This document shows positions 15,568-25,464 of a DNA stretch of 59,755 nt, in pieces. The notes beneath the pieces were generated by a model. It had not been told where the DNA came from. It saw only the letters and a program-made list of their open reading frames with translations, and ran no database searches. Within the stretch, counting starts at the first letter, position 1, and every line of letters starts with the position of its first letter. The stretch is from the NCBI GenBank assembly GCA_016215105.1, contig JACRLJ010000071.1, positions 1-59,755 on the forward strand. The letters run 5' to 3'. Position numbers and translations under genes: made by a program. Source of the stretch: Candidatus Hydrogenedentota bacterium. GTDB taxonomy: Bacteria; Hydrogenedentota; Hydrogenedentia; Hydrogenedentales; SLHB01.

Positions 15568-15691
15568 CGCCAAGCCCGCGACAGCGCCCGCGCCTTGCCT
15601 TTTCTCGAATACGCAATTCGATCTCATGCCCATTGATTCACATCGGTTGAAACCCTACCATGGCGCACAGTCCTACGGAGGCAATTCAGCC

Positions 15692-17923
15692 ATGCGCGCA
15701 ATCAAACTCGCCACACTGCTGTTCGCAACAACTCTGCTGACTACCGGCGTTCAAGCTGCGGAGAACGGCGCCGCGCCGGATACTCCGTTCATCCAGGAAT
15801 CGCATCAAGCGCATCCTCTCGCAACGAAAGAGGCGAACGACGTCCGCGCCGTCGCCGTGGATTCCAAGGACAACGTGTGGGCAGCGACAAAGGCCGGCGC
15901 ATACGTCCTCCAGAAGGGCGCGACGGAATGGACCGCTGTCATGGCTGAAGCGGACTCCGGTCCCGCGTTCAATCTCGCGGCGGGCGCGGATGGAACGGTG
16001 TGGGTAGGCGCTTGGAACGGGCTCTACCGGGGAACCGCCGCGGGACTCAATGAGGTCAAAGGAATCGATCACCCCGTGTCCGCCGTGTGCGCCACGAAGG
16101 ATGGTGTCACGGCGCTGGGTCCTGACGGCATGTGGACCGTGGGCGCAAACGATACCGTTACCACCAGCCCGCTGCCCTGCGCCAAACGCATCCGCAACGC
16201 GATGGCCGATCCCGATGGCAGCCTGTGGTTCTCGACCGGGATGGGACTGTTTCACCACGCTCCGTCTGGAAATACGCTGTATAAATCGTCCGAGGAACTC
16301 CTTACGTCGGACGTTTACAGCGCCGCCTTCACCGCCGATGGAAATCTATGGATTGGCGGATTAGGCGGCGTCACGGTCTATCGCGGCGGAAAGCGAGCCG
16401 GACAATTCACTCCCGCGGAGGGACTCCCCAATCCGTATGCGCAATGCGTGGCGCGCGGTCCGGGCGATGTGATGTGGGTCGGGCTCACCAATGGCGTGGC
16501 GCGCTACGACGGCAAGTCGTGGTCATTGCGGGCGGCGCCGCGCTGGCTGGTGAACAACGACGTGCGCGGTATCGCGTTCGATAGCGCCGGTACCGCGTGG
16601 ATCGCGACCGCGGGCGGTGTCAGCGCAATATCCCGCACGAACATGACGCTCGCGCAGAAGGCGCAGAAGTATCTCGACGCGTGCCTGGCGCGGCACGTCC
16701 GCGAACCGGGGCTGGTCGAGAAATGCCTGCTCAAGAAGCCCGGCGATCTGACCTCGTGGACGCCGCGCGATGACGACAACGACGGCCAATACACCGCGAT
16801 GTATCTCGGCATGCAGTCCTACCGCTACGCCGCCACCAAAGATCCTCAAGCGAGGGCGAATGCGAAAAGCGCCTTCGCCGCGCTCCATTTCCTGCAAACG
16901 GTTACGGATACGCCGGGCTTCGTCAGCCGGTCCGTGATCCCCACGGCGTGGACGGCGATGAATGATCGCAACGAGAAGTTCTCCGACAAAGAACGGGCTG
17001 ACCGGCGCGTCAAGGACCCGCGTGATAAGAGCGTCGAAAACCACTGGCGTCCGTCGAAGGACGGGAAATGGTGGTGGAAAGGCGACACCAGCAGCGACGA
17101 GATCACCGGCCACTTCTATGGCTATCTGATGTACTACGATCTCGCGGCTGACGAGGCGGAACGAAAAGTGGTTCAAGAGCACGTCCGCAGGGTGATGGAT
17201 TACATCATCGCCGGCGGCTATGTCCTCAAGGACATAGACGGCACGCACACGCGCTGGGCCGTATGGGCGCCGGAATTGCTCAACCAGGATCCCGATTGGC
17301 AGGCAGAGCGCGGCATCAATTCGGTCGAGATTCTGTCGTATCTCAAGGCGACGTATCACATCACCGGCGACGAGAAGTACCAGCAGGAGTATCTCAAGCT
17401 CCTGCATGAGCACGGGTACGCTGAAAATGCGCGGCGCGCCAAGATCTACAATCTTGCGTCGCGCACGCACATTGACGACGAACTGCTCGCGCTGGCGTTT
17501 CCGGCGCTGCTGATGTACGAGAAAGATCCGGAGCTGGCGAAGCTGTACCGCGAAAGCCTGGACTGGTGGTACAAGGGGATCGAGAAGGACGAAAGCCCTT
17601 ACTTCAATTTCCTGTACGCGGGACTCACCGGTCAAAAGGACCCGCACTTCGATCAGTCTCTGGCGAATTTGCGGGACTGCCCGCTCGACCTCATCCGCTG
17701 GACGATGGACAACTCGCAGCGCGAAGATATTCGCCTTGTGCGCGCGCCGGAAATCGAACCGCTCCAGACCGAGCGCATGTTACCCCCGAGCGAACGCGGC
17801 GTCATCCGTTGGGACGAAAACCCCTGGTGCGCGGTGCGCGGCGAAAACGGCCAGCAAGAAAGCGACGGCGTCTACTGGATGCTTCCCTATTGGATGGGCC
17901 GATACTACGGATTCATCCAATAG
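15692..17923 (+). CDS. exported beta-propeller protein with C-terminal helical catalytic-like domain, paralog 1
   Basis: The product is 743 aa with a signal peptide (about 1-22). Residues about 40-330 hold six or so propeller repeats of the two-component-regulator type (NVWAATKAGAYV, TVWVGAWNGLYR, NLWIGGLGGVTVY, TAWIATAGGVSAIS). The C-terminal 400 residues are helical with repeated aromatic motifs (DDDNDGQYTAMYLGMQSYRY, SSDEITGHFYGYLMYYD), suggesting an alpha/alpha barrel as in polysaccharide lyases or hydrolases. No catalytic motif is assigned. ACGGAGG lies 10 bases before the start. The paralog is at 55826-57880 on the opposite strand. Confidence 0.75.
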   Translation: MRAIKLATLLFATTLLTTGVQAAENGAAPDTPFIQESHQAHPLATKEANDVRAVAVDSKDNVWAATKAGAYVLQKGATEWTAVMAEADSGPAFNLAAGADGTVWVGAWNGLYRGTAAGLNEVKGIDHPVSAVCATKDGVTALGPDGMWTVGANDTVTTSPLPCAKRIRNAMADPDGSLWFSTGMGLFHHAPSGNTLYKSSEELLTSDVYSAAFTADGNLWIGGLGGVTVYRGGKRAGQFTPAEGLPNPYAQCVARGPGDVMWVGLTNGVARYDGKSWSLRAAPRWLVNNDVRGIAFDSAGTAWIATAGGVSAISRTNMTLAQKAQKYLDACLARHVREPGLVEKCLLKKPGDLTSWTPRDDDNDGQYTAMYLGMQSYRYAATKDPQARANAKSAFAALHFLQTVTDTPGFVSRSVIPTAWTAMNDRNEKFSDKERADRRVKDPRDKSVENHWRPSKDGKWWWKGDTSSDEITGHFYGYLMYYDLAADEAERKVVQEHVRRVMDYIIAGGYVLKDIDGTHTRWAVWAPELLNQDPDWQAERGINSVEILSYLKATYHITGDEKYQQEYLKLLHEHGYAENARRAKIYNLASRTHIDDELLALAFPALLMYEKDPELAKLYRESLDWWYKGIEKDESPYFNFLYAGLTGQKDPHFDQSLANLRDCPLDLIRWTMDNSQREDIRLVRAPEIEPLQTERMLPPSERGVIRWDENPWCAVRGENGQQESDGVYWMLPYWMGRYYGFIQ

Positions 17924-18057
17924 TAGGGCGCCTTTCAACCTTGGCCTTGTTTACGGCCATGCGGCGCTATGCTAACCGTGCCGATCCGAGGCCCGATTCC
18001 TTCCTCGCATGAGTTCGGCCTGCCAGCAACGCAGCAACTGCTGATTTTGGGGTCATA

Positions 18058-18077
18058 GGTCTATAATGTGATTGGAG
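18058..18077 (+). promoter_or_regulatory. TATAAT box and ribosome site shared by both sigma-fusion genes, copy 1
   Basis: GTCTATAATGTGATTGGAG precedes the first sigma-fusion start by 8 bases. The second gene has GTCTATAGTGTAAATTGGAG (20473-20492) at the same distance. The -10-like TATAAT/TATAGT ends 18 or 19 bases before each ATG, implying very short leaders. No -35 box is clear. Confidence 0.4.
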
Positions 18078-18085
18078 ACTGGATC

Positions 18086-20380
18086 ATGTTTGCTGACCCT
18101 TCGCTAGACGATACGCAGGCCATCGCACAGACCCTGTCAGGGCAGCGCGACGCGTTTGAACCTTTGGTAGAACGTTACCTTCCTGTGGTCCGAGCCTATC
18201 TTTTGTCGCGGACCGGCAATGTGGAAAGCGCCGCTGATATCGCCCAAGACACGTTCGTCAAGGCATTTCGCGCGCTATCCTCGTTTCGCGCGCCGGATAA
18301 GTTTGGACCGTGGCTTATCGCGATTGCGCGAAGCGCGTCGGAAAAGCAGCCGCCCCCGGGCACGGCTTCTGGACGCAACGCGGGACAGGAGGAAGCCGGC
18401 GCCGTGCTGCACGAGCACGTGGCCGCGCTGCCTGAACCGCTGCGCGAAGTTCTTATTCTCCATTCGTACGCGGGGTCATCTCCGCGGGATATCGGCGCGC
18501 TACTGGGTATCTCGAAGTGGGAAGCGGAGAAACGCCTGCAACGCGCGCGCCGGACCCTGGGAGATCGGCAGGTGGACCAGTTCGGCGCTTCGCTTAGGTC
18601 CTGCCGCGTGCGGAGAGAAGACGTTCTCGCGGTCATGGCGGTAATACGTTCCGTGCTCGTGCCCCGCGCCGGGTACACCGTTCCGCTCGCCGAGGCCGCT
18701 CCGCCAAGTCCGCGGTCTTCGCTTCCCTGGTTGGCCGCAGGCGTCGCGATGTTGGCGCTGTTGATAGTGATGATTTGGAACGCCGAGGTCCCGACCGAAG
18801 ACAGCGAGCGTACTGCCCAGGCGCGGCCGCCTGCCGCGCGGACGGCGCCGCAGGCGCCACCCGAAGCGAAGCCATCTCCGAGAGCCGGCGCGCAGCCCAC
18901 GCCCGTTGACGCGATCAAGAAACGTTCCGTCGAGGCGGATACGGAATCGAAGGTTCCGGCGCCAATCACGCCGGCAAGTCGGAAGACGCCGGCCGAATTC
19001 GGCGCGGCGATGAACCGCGCGGAGACGTGGTTCGCGCTGCTCCCGCAGCAGAACGCCATCCGCGATCAAGACGACCTCTTCAGAGAAGATCCGACAGGAG
19101 CTTTTACGGTATACGTTTCCAGTTGGGTTCGGCGCCTGCCCGCCGCTGACTATCAACTCGAGATCAGAAACAGTAATGGCGCGGTTCTCCGGGGCAAAAT
19201 CGCGTACCGGCCACGTCTCGAGCGCCCCGGATCGGAGATCGTTGCGGTGGACCCGATCCGCTTTACCGAGCCGCAAGTGCGGGGACTCGGAAATCTCGAG
19301 CCCGGTAAGTATCTGATGGCCCTCATGCAGGACAAGAAGCGTGTCTCCAATGTCGCGGCTGTTGTCGTTGACCCCGACTACACGAATAAGGAAGGCCAAG
19401 TCCTGACCATCTTCGCGCTCGAACCACCGGGCAACGGCGTTCCGGCCCTGGGTATCCAGGCCACCGGAGTGGACCCGCAAGGCGGTCCGTTTACCCGGTT
19501 CGCCATTGATCAGGCGGAGGTGTTGATAGACGGTGTCGAGCGCGGCCCGAAAGGTTCTGTCTTGGATGGCTCCGCGGGAGCATCGCCGTCGGGACCGTAC
19601 TACGCGCTCATAAGAGATATTTTCAATCTGGAGCCGCCGTTGGCATTGGCTGCCCAGACGTCCGTCAAGGTACGTGTAGGACAAGTCTTGTCGAATACAA
19701 TCACGCTGCCCGCGACCTATCCAGACGCTCGCGCGTGGGACGCCGGAACGTCTCGCCTGGACTCGACGCCTACTTCGCCTGTGCAGCTTGCGGGCGCCGT
19801 AATTGGAGTGGACGGGAGCACGGGAGCGGGATACGTCCTGAAGCTGACCGTCAAGACGGACGAGGCCGCCAAGAGCTACACCGAGCGGGCGGATACGTCG
19901 GGACAATACGCATTTCGGTCCATTCCGCCGGGACGATACACCCTTCATTGCGCGCACGAAGGCGCCGAACTTGAGACTACCGACATCGATATCGCGGAGA
20001 AGGAAACAGCGCGGCTCGATATCAATATGGAGCGCCGCTACCACTTCTCGGGACACGTCCAGGACGCCCAGGGCAATCCCGTGGACAACGCCAAGGTCTC
20101 CGCAACCTGGCACGATGGCGACGTGGCGACCTACCGGGAAACCGCGCATTCGGACGCGTACGGGCGCTACGAGGTGGCGTCGCCCTTCAGCGCGGTGGCC
20201 AGCGTTCACGCCGAAAAGTCCGGTCTTACGGACGCCACCTCGCCGGACGGGGCCGAGAAACACCAAGGGGTCCTAACCGGCCGCAGCGACATCGACATCA
20301 TTCTGGCCGCCGACGAAGGCAGGTCGCGGCCGGGCCGGGACCAACAAGACGCCGAGCCGCCGGCCTCGGCCACGCAATAA
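18086..20380 (+). CDS. membrane-tethered ECF sigma factor fused to carboxypeptidase-regulatory-like domains, paralog 1
   Basis: The product is 764 aa. Sigma region 2 spans about 20-82 (DIAQDTFVKAFRALSSF, KFGPWLIAIAR) and region 4 about 110-160 (LPEPLREVLILH… SKWEAEKRLQRARR). A membrane segment (about 213-234) follows, then about 530 residues presumably outside the cytoplasm, including two carboxypeptidase-regulatory-like units (SGQYAFRSIPPGRYTLHC and GHVQDAQGNPVDNAKV). The region 2-4 linker is shorter than in paralog 2. Start 18086 has TTGGAG 8 bases upstream. A sigma factor held at the membrane would need proteolytic release or local action. No separate anti-sigma gene is visible. Confidence 0.75.
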   Translation: MFADPSLDDTQAIAQTLSGQRDAFEPLVERYLPVVRAYLLSRTGNVESAADIAQDTFVKAFRALSSFRAPDKFGPWLIAIARSASEKQPPPGTASGRNAGQEEAGAVLHEHVAALPEPLREVLILHSYAGSSPRDIGALLGISKWEAEKRLQRARRTLGDRQVDQFGASLRSCRVRREDVLAVMAVIRSVLVPRAGYTVPLAEAAPPSPRSSLPWLAAGVAMLALLIVMIWNAEVPTEDSERTAQARPPAARTAPQAPPEAKPSPRAGAQPTPVDAIKKRSVEADTESKVPAPITPASRKTPAEFGAAMNRAETWFALLPQQNAIRDQDDLFREDPTGAFTVYVSSWVRRLPAADYQLEIRNSNGAVLRGKIAYRPRLERPGSEIVAVDPIRFTEPQVRGLGNLEPGKYLMALMQDKKRVSNVAAVVVDPDYTNKEGQVLTIFALEPPGNGVPALGIQATGVDPQGGPFTRFAIDQAEVLIDGVERGPKGSVLDGSAGASPSGPYYALIRDIFNLEPPLALAAQTSVKVRVGQVLSNTITLPATYPDARAWDAGTSRLDSTPTSPVQLAGAVIGVDGSTGAGYVLKLTVKTDEAAKSYTERADTSGQYAFRSIPPGRYTLHCAHEGAELETTDIDIAEKETARLDINMERRYHFSGHVQDAQGNPVDNAKVSATWHDGDVATYRETAHSDAYGRYEVASPFSAVASVHAEKSGLTDATSPDGAEKHQGVLTGRSDIDIILAADEGRSRPGRDQQDAEPPASATQ

Positions 20381-20500
20381 CGCAAGTCTCGGCAGCGAGC
20401 CGGGAATGACCCCGCAATCGGGAACCTGCGGCCCAGCTGGCGCCGGCATGTCCGCGTTTATCCTCCCCGTGAGTCTATAGTGTAAATTGGAGGCGTGAGC

Positions 20501-23206
20501 ATGCACACCGATTCGTCTCTGAGCGACGCCGAGGCCGTTGCGCAAACGCTCTCAGGAAAACCCGACGCGTTTGAAGTCCTGGTCGGCCGCTATCTGCCGG
20601 CGACGAAAGCGTTCCTTCTTTCGAGGACTGGTAACGCGGAAGACGCCGCGGATGTAGCGCAAGAAACGTTTCTCAAGGCCTATCGCGCCCTGTCCACCTT
20701 GCGCGAAAAGGAGAAGTTTGGGCCTTGGCTCATTCGCATCGCGAAGAACACGGCTCAGAGATTGATCGCCACGCGCGTGCGAGAACGCAAGGCAATCGAG
20801 GGATTGCCTCGTCGCGACAATGCGTCCAATCACGCCGCCGTGGAGGAAGACGCCCGCGCGATGCTTCTGCAAAATGTAGCGGCGCTCCCCGAGCCCTTGC
20901 GCGAAGTATTGCTGCTGCACTACTTCGCGGGAAAGTCCACGCGCGAAATCGCCGATCTGTTGGGCACGTCGAAGTGGGGCGCAGAGAAACGCCTCCAACG
21001 CGCCCGCCGCGCCTTGGGAGTCCGCATTGTCGACCACCTTGGCGATTCGGTCACGCCGTACCGCGTGCGCAGAGAAGATGTTCTTGGCGTCATGGGCGCC
21101 ATTCGCCTTCTGCCCCCGGTCCACATGCCGCCCCTAGCAGCGCCGGACGCTAGCCTGGCGCACGGCATCTGGTCGGCGGCGCCGCCATGGGCGGTGGCGA
21201 GTGTCGGTATTGTTTCGCTCCTGGCCATCACGTTCTGGATAGAGCAGATTCAGAAGGCGCCTGAGGAAAGCACGGAGCTAACGCGCGTGGTTCTGGATCG
21301 GTCGGCCGAGACAGACTCGGGTGCAGCCGTTTCGGTCACGGTCAGTCAACAGACTCCTGACCTCATATCGAGTAGTCAGGAGATGCCGTCGACAACGACA
21401 AACGTGCAGAGCGCCGGCGTTTCGGCGCCTACCGTGCGCGGCCTCGTTGTCGACAGCGAAAATCGGCCGATACCAGGCGCTACGCTATGGGCCTATTCGT
21501 CTTCAAGCAATCCCCAGGGAGGCGTGTCCGACGCGGAAGGCCGGTTCGCGATTCCCGCGCCCGATGCGATCACCTGCACTATTCGGGCCGCGTGTGACGC
21601 CTTCGTACGGGAAACCGTCCACGACGTCGCGGTACCGTCTAATAACTTGCGGATCGTTCTTCAGCGATTGCCGGTGGTGTCCGGACGCGCGGTTCGCGCC
21701 GACACCGGCGCGCCGGTCACCGATTTCAAGATCCAACAGATACTGGGCGGACAAGAGCCAGGCAGAATCTGCGAAGTTCACGATTCCGAGGGGCGTTTTC
21801 GACTGGGGTTAGAGCCCCACGTCCTGTTTCTAAAGTTGGCCGCGCCCGGGTTCCGCGTCGCGGTAGTGAACTTTCCTAATCTTGCTGATACTACTTCCGC
21901 GGATATCGTAGCCAAGTTCGTGGCCGCGCCAACCATCGAGGGCCGCGTTACAGACAGCGCCGGACAGCCAATTTCCGGCGCGGAAGTGTATCTAAGCAAC
22001 GATGGAGAGCACGCCGAGCGCGCCGTCGATTTCACAGGGGCCGTAGTGACAGGTACGGATGGCGCGTATCATATCGAAAACGTGTACTACCCTGAATGGA
22101 CGTCGTTCTCCATCGCGGAGGTGTTCCCGAAGTATGTCGCGGCGGTGTTTCCCGGCTTTGCGCCGGGGTTTGCGCCGCTGCCCGGCTCACGAGGTCAAAC
22201 CAGGGTGCAAGCCGACATTAAGCTTACGCGCGGAGGTGTACTGCAAGGTCACGTGCGCGTCAAAGGCCGGTCTCAGCGTGTCCGTATTTACGCCATGGGA
22301 GTTGAGCCCGGACAAAACTGCGCAGTCGCCAACGACGTAGACGGCGCGTACCAAATCACGGGACTTCCCGCGGGTGAATGGGAAACCGTCGCGGAGATTT
22401 CAGGGTCATCCGAAGATGGGCATTGGGAAGCCCAGTATAGGCGAACCGTAGTCCTCGCCGAAGGAACGACCACGACCCTCGATTTTGACCTGGCCCAGTC
22501 ACGCGCTTCCATCGAAGGAAATCTGTTTCTTGACGGTCAACCCATGTCCAGCGGGTTCCCGCAGACTCAACAAGGAGTCGATCTCGACCTGCTCATCGAC
22601 TCTCCCGCAAGCCGGTTCCATCAGAGTTCGAGGTCATCGGGCGCGTATCAGTTTACGGACTTGCCAGCTGGCCGCGCCCACATTTGTGTTAGCTCCGCAC
22701 TCCCGAATTGCAGGGGCAACATCACAAGAACACTGGACGTGGACCTCTCGAGTGGCGCACACCTGCGCCGGGACTTTGATTTCACGTCGGGCTGTACACT
22801 GCGAGGGCGCGTCCAGGGCGCGTGGGCGGATGACACATGGCGCGTGTCTGTCTTGGCTGGCGCGGCGCCTGGGGAGGATGCGCCGGAGTGGTCGCTTCCT
22901 ATCGTAGCGAGCGCAGATGTCGCATCCGGAGGCGCTACATTCGCGATTCCCTGGCTTGAGGCCGGCGAGTACACCATCGTCACCAGCGCTCATATTAGAC
23001 CCGCGGCGGGCGCCGTCCTCGGGATGATTCCCAGTTCATTGTCGTGGGAGGAAGGCGCAGACCGAAGAACTTCACGTCCTCAAGTACTGGATATTCCCCA
23101 GGAACGCTGGCGCTCATCAATGAACGGTTCGAATGAACGCACGGTGTTTACACGAGTGTCGCTTGACGGGAGAACGGACTCCGAAGTGATGATTACATTG
23201 CCTTGA
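20501..23206 (+). CDS. membrane-tethered ECF sigma factor fused to carboxypeptidase-regulatory-like domains, paralog 2
   Basis: The product is 901 aa. Sigma region 2 (about 20-90, DVAQETFLKAYRALSTL) and region 4 (about 125-172, LPEPLREVLLLHYF… SKWGAEKRLQRARR) are both intact. They are followed by one membrane segment (about 229-247) and about 650 residues with several CarboxypepD_reg-like units (VRGLVVDSENRPIPGATLWAY, IEGRVTDSAGQPISGAEVYL). TTGGAGG lies 7 bases before ATG 20501; the in-frame GTG at 20495 is too close. It is a tandem duplicate of the preceding gene, with the same upstream TATA box. The extracytoplasmic part may sense peptide or glycan, which is inference. Confidence 0.8.
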   Translation: MHTDSSLSDAEAVAQTLSGKPDAFEVLVGRYLPATKAFLLSRTGNAEDAADVAQETFLKAYRALSTLREKEKFGPWLIRIAKNTAQRLIATRVRERKAIEGLPRRDNASNHAAVEEDARAMLLQNVAALPEPLREVLLLHYFAGKSTREIADLLGTSKWGAEKRLQRARRALGVRIVDHLGDSVTPYRVRREDVLGVMGAIRLLPPVHMPPLAAPDASLAHGIWSAAPPWAVASVGIVSLLAITFWIEQIQKAPEESTELTRVVLDRSAETDSGAAVSVTVSQQTPDLISSSQEMPSTTTNVQSAGVSAPTVRGLVVDSENRPIPGATLWAYSSSSNPQGGVSDAEGRFAIPAPDAITCTIRAACDAFVRETVHDVAVPSNNLRIVLQRLPVVSGRAVRADTGAPVTDFKIQQILGGQEPGRICEVHDSEGRFRLGLEPHVLFLKLAAPGFRVAVVNFPNLADTTSADIVAKFVAAPTIEGRVTDSAGQPISGAEVYLSNDGEHAERAVDFTGAVVTGTDGAYHIENVYYPEWTSFSIAEVFPKYVAAVFPGFAPGFAPLPGSRGQTRVQADIKLTRGGVLQGHVRVKGRSQRVRIYAMGVEPGQNCAVANDVDGAYQITGLPAGEWETVAEISGSSEDGHWEAQYRRTVVLAEGTTTTLDFDLAQSRASIEGNLFLDGQPMSSGFPQTQQGVDLDLLIDSPASRFHQSSRSSGAYQFTDLPAGRAHICVSSALPNCRGNITRTLDVDLSSGAHLRRDFDFTSGCTLRGRVQGAWADDTWRVSVLAGAAPGEDAPEWSLPIVASADVASGGATFAIPWLEAGEYTIVTSAHIRPAAGAVLGMIPSSLSWEEGADRRTSRPQVLDIPQERWRSSMNGSNERTVFTRVSLDGRTDSEVMITLP

Positions 23207-23238
23207 TTGACGCCGACCGTCGCACATCTGGAACGATA

Positions 23239-25449
23239 TCACTCATGCTTGGCCTGCGACGATCTCAGCCGCTGCAATCGCAGCGCGCTTTCGTAGTGGT
23301 TGGGCAAGAGCCGGAGCGCGGTCTCGTATTCGGCGATGGCTTGATCGGCGCGCCCGCGAATTTCCGCGTCCACGCCGAGATGAAAACGCGCGTCGGCTTC
23401 GCTCGGCGAGGAGGCGGCCACCGTTTGGTACAACGCCAGGGCTTTGTCCCAAGCGCCCTGGATTCGCCATAGCCGCGCTGCTTCGAGTAAGGCTTCGGGA
23501 CTGGGGGGATTCTGTTGGCCAATCTCCTCGATACGGAGCGCCATGGCGTTCAGTCTTGCGGCGTATGCGCCCTTTCCGCCCGCGGACTTCACCGCCGCCG
23601 CTTTCGCATAGGCGTCCACGGCGGATTTGAACTCTCCTAGCGCCCAAAGGCATTCACCCTTTGTGAACCATGCGTACGCATACTCGGGCGCATAGTTCAG
23701 CGCGCCATCAAGATGCTCGACTGCTTCGGCGAGCCGGCCCTGGGCCATGATTGCGCGGCCAAGAGCAAATTCGCACGCCGCTCTCGGTTGCGGTTCAGTC
23801 TGGCCTAGCGCCATGCGCCTATACACGTAGTCCAGTCCAAATGCCGTGGCCGCATTGGCGAAATAGGGCGCGGCGTCGATAGAGCGCCGCCATGTGCTTT
23901 GGTTACCGTCGGATTGCGGCTCGGCCACCGTTGCCGCTGATCGATAGGCCTCTTCGGCGGCGCTCCATTCCGCACGCCGTTCGTGCCCCGCGCCTTCTTC
24001 CAGGTAGTCCACGAATTGCGCAACGCGCGGCGCGTCCATCTGGTATTGAATCGCGTTTGGCGCGACGATCACTCCGACGGCAAGCGTCGCGAGCCACGCA
24101 TCCGTGCGCGGCCCCCGGGAAACCGCATCGCACAGCGCGCTGCCGGCCCGTGCATGCGCAAGGGGACCTAGCGCGAGTCCCACCATAACAGGAAACATCG
24201 AGACGACCGTCAGCGGTTGAACGCACGTCACGAGGAAGCACGCGAAAAGCCACGCGAGAAAAGCGGCGCCCAACCGCTGTTCCGCGCCGGACGAGGCGCA
24301 GATCGCGCGCCGCCACAGAATCGCCGCGAAGGCGGCGATGAGGCCCAAGTACGCCGCCAATCCAAACACTCCGGTTTCTAGAAGGATCTTGAACGGCACG
24401 CTATGCAGAGTCTGCCCGCGCAGAATTTCGGGGTGCTCGGCGCGTGACAGGATCACATCGGAGGTGTTCAGCCCAGCGCCGGCCAGCCAGTACTGAGGCA
24501 GCGCATGCCACGCCACGGAATATCCGTAGCGGCGCCCCTCGACCGAGGGATCGTGGCTCGAAATGCTGCTGGTGCGGGTCACAAACGCAGTCAGGTAACG
24601 GTGACCCAGCGCGCCCCCGAGCGCGGCGACGAGGACTATAGCGGCTATAACCGGCCAAAGGCGGAGGCGTGATCGGAAGTGTCCCGTGACGTAGACGACT
24701 AGCAGACAGATAGCGATCGCCACGGAACTGCGCGACACCGCCACGAGCATCGCTCCCAGCAGGAGCGCCAGGAGCGCGTAGAGCCCAATGCGGCGGAGGA
24801 CGCCCATACGGCGCCACCCGAACGTGAAGAGAGAGAGCGCGAACGCCATTAGCGGGATAAAGACGCCCTGATTAAAATCGTCGCTGGTCGCCACAATGCG
24901 CAAGGGCGCTTCGTGCCGCGCGCCGGGGAGCACACGGCGGCTTACATGCTCGGTCACGTACGACAAGGACGGAGTCAACAAACCCGCCGAGCACAGCAAG
25001 GCCACGGCCGACACCACTGCCGACGAGAGCGTTAATGCGAGAATTAGGCTTTCGACCGTGCGAATGTCGCGAACCGTAAGAACCGCCGCATAGAATAACG
25101 CCGCGTAAGTGAGATAGATGCGCAGTTGTTCCCACGATGCCCCACGGTCGAGCGAATGCCACGTACAAAGCGCGCATATGACCGCGAATGCCGCAATTGG
25201 AAACTCGAGGCCCGTACGCGGTATTGCCCAACTGCGCGTTACCACGACTCGCGCCGCAGCCACGGCAATCAGCATTGCGCCGGCAAGCTTGACGAGCGTC
25301 ACACCCGCCATGGGAATCCGCTGAAAGATTTCCCACGGCGCGGCGATTACGATGACATGGAGAAGAATTGCGCCGATTCGGTCCAAGAACGCCACCGCCT
25401 TCTCGGACAGGGCGTCTTCGGGAATTCTGTCCGCCACGACCTCACTCAT
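23239..25449 (-). CDS. O-antigen ligase/polymerase-like membrane protein with C-terminal TPRs
   Basis: The product is 736 aa. About ten membrane segments occupy residues 25-450, with a large periplasmic loop (VEGRRYGYSVAWHALPQYWLAGAGLNTSDV) typical of the WaaL/Wzy_C family, which joins or polymerises lipid-linked glycan. Residues about 500-736 hold TPR-like repeats (…YAYAWFTKGECLWALGEFKSAVDAYAKA, ADARFHLGVDAEIRGRADQAIAEYETAL) for protein contact. It starts 15 bases after the upstream TPR gene, in one operon on this strand. No clear ribosome site was seen. Confidence 0.75.
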   Translation of the reverse strand: MSEVVADRIPEDALSEKAVAFLDRIGAILLHVIVIAAPWEIFQRIPMAGVTLVKLAGAMLIAVAAARVVVTRSWAIPRTGLEFPIAAFAVICALCTWHSLDRGASWEQLRIYLTYAALFYAAVLTVRDIRTVESLILALTLSSAVVSAVALLCSAGLLTPSLSYVTEHVSRRVLPGARHEAPLRIVATSDDFNQGVFIPLMAFALSLFTFGWRRMGVLRRIGLYALLALLLGAMLVAVSRSSVAIAICLLVVYVTGHFRSRLRLWPVIAAIVLVAALGGALGHRYLTAFVTRTSSISSHDPSVEGRRYGYSVAWHALPQYWLAGAGLNTSDVILSRAEHPEILRGQTLHSVPFKILLETGVFGLAAYLGLIAAFAAILWRRAICASSGAEQRLGAAFLAWLFACFLVTCVQPLTVVSMFPVMVGLALGPLAHARAGSALCDAVSRGPRTDAWLATLAVGVIVAPNAIQYQMDAPRVAQFVDYLEEGAGHERRAEWSAAEEAYRSAATVAEPQSDGNQSTWRRSIDAAPYFANAATAFGLDYVYRRMALGQTEPQPRAACEFALGRAIMAQGRLAEAVEHLDGALNYAPEYAYAWFTKGECLWALGEFKSAVDAYAKAAAVKSAGGKGAYAARLNAMALRIEEIGQQNPPSPEALLEAARLWRIQGAWDKALALYQTVAASSPSEADARFHLGVDAEIRGRADQAIAEYETALRLLPNHYESALRLQRLRSSQAKHE

Positions 25450-25464
25450 GGCGAAACGGCGCGG

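Noticed and set aside
18500-20266. 588-codon open frame antisense to the first sigma-fusion gene
   Set aside because: It lies wholly inside a well-supported gene, lacks a ribosome site and has Arg/Val-rich shadow composition typical of high-GC antisense frames.
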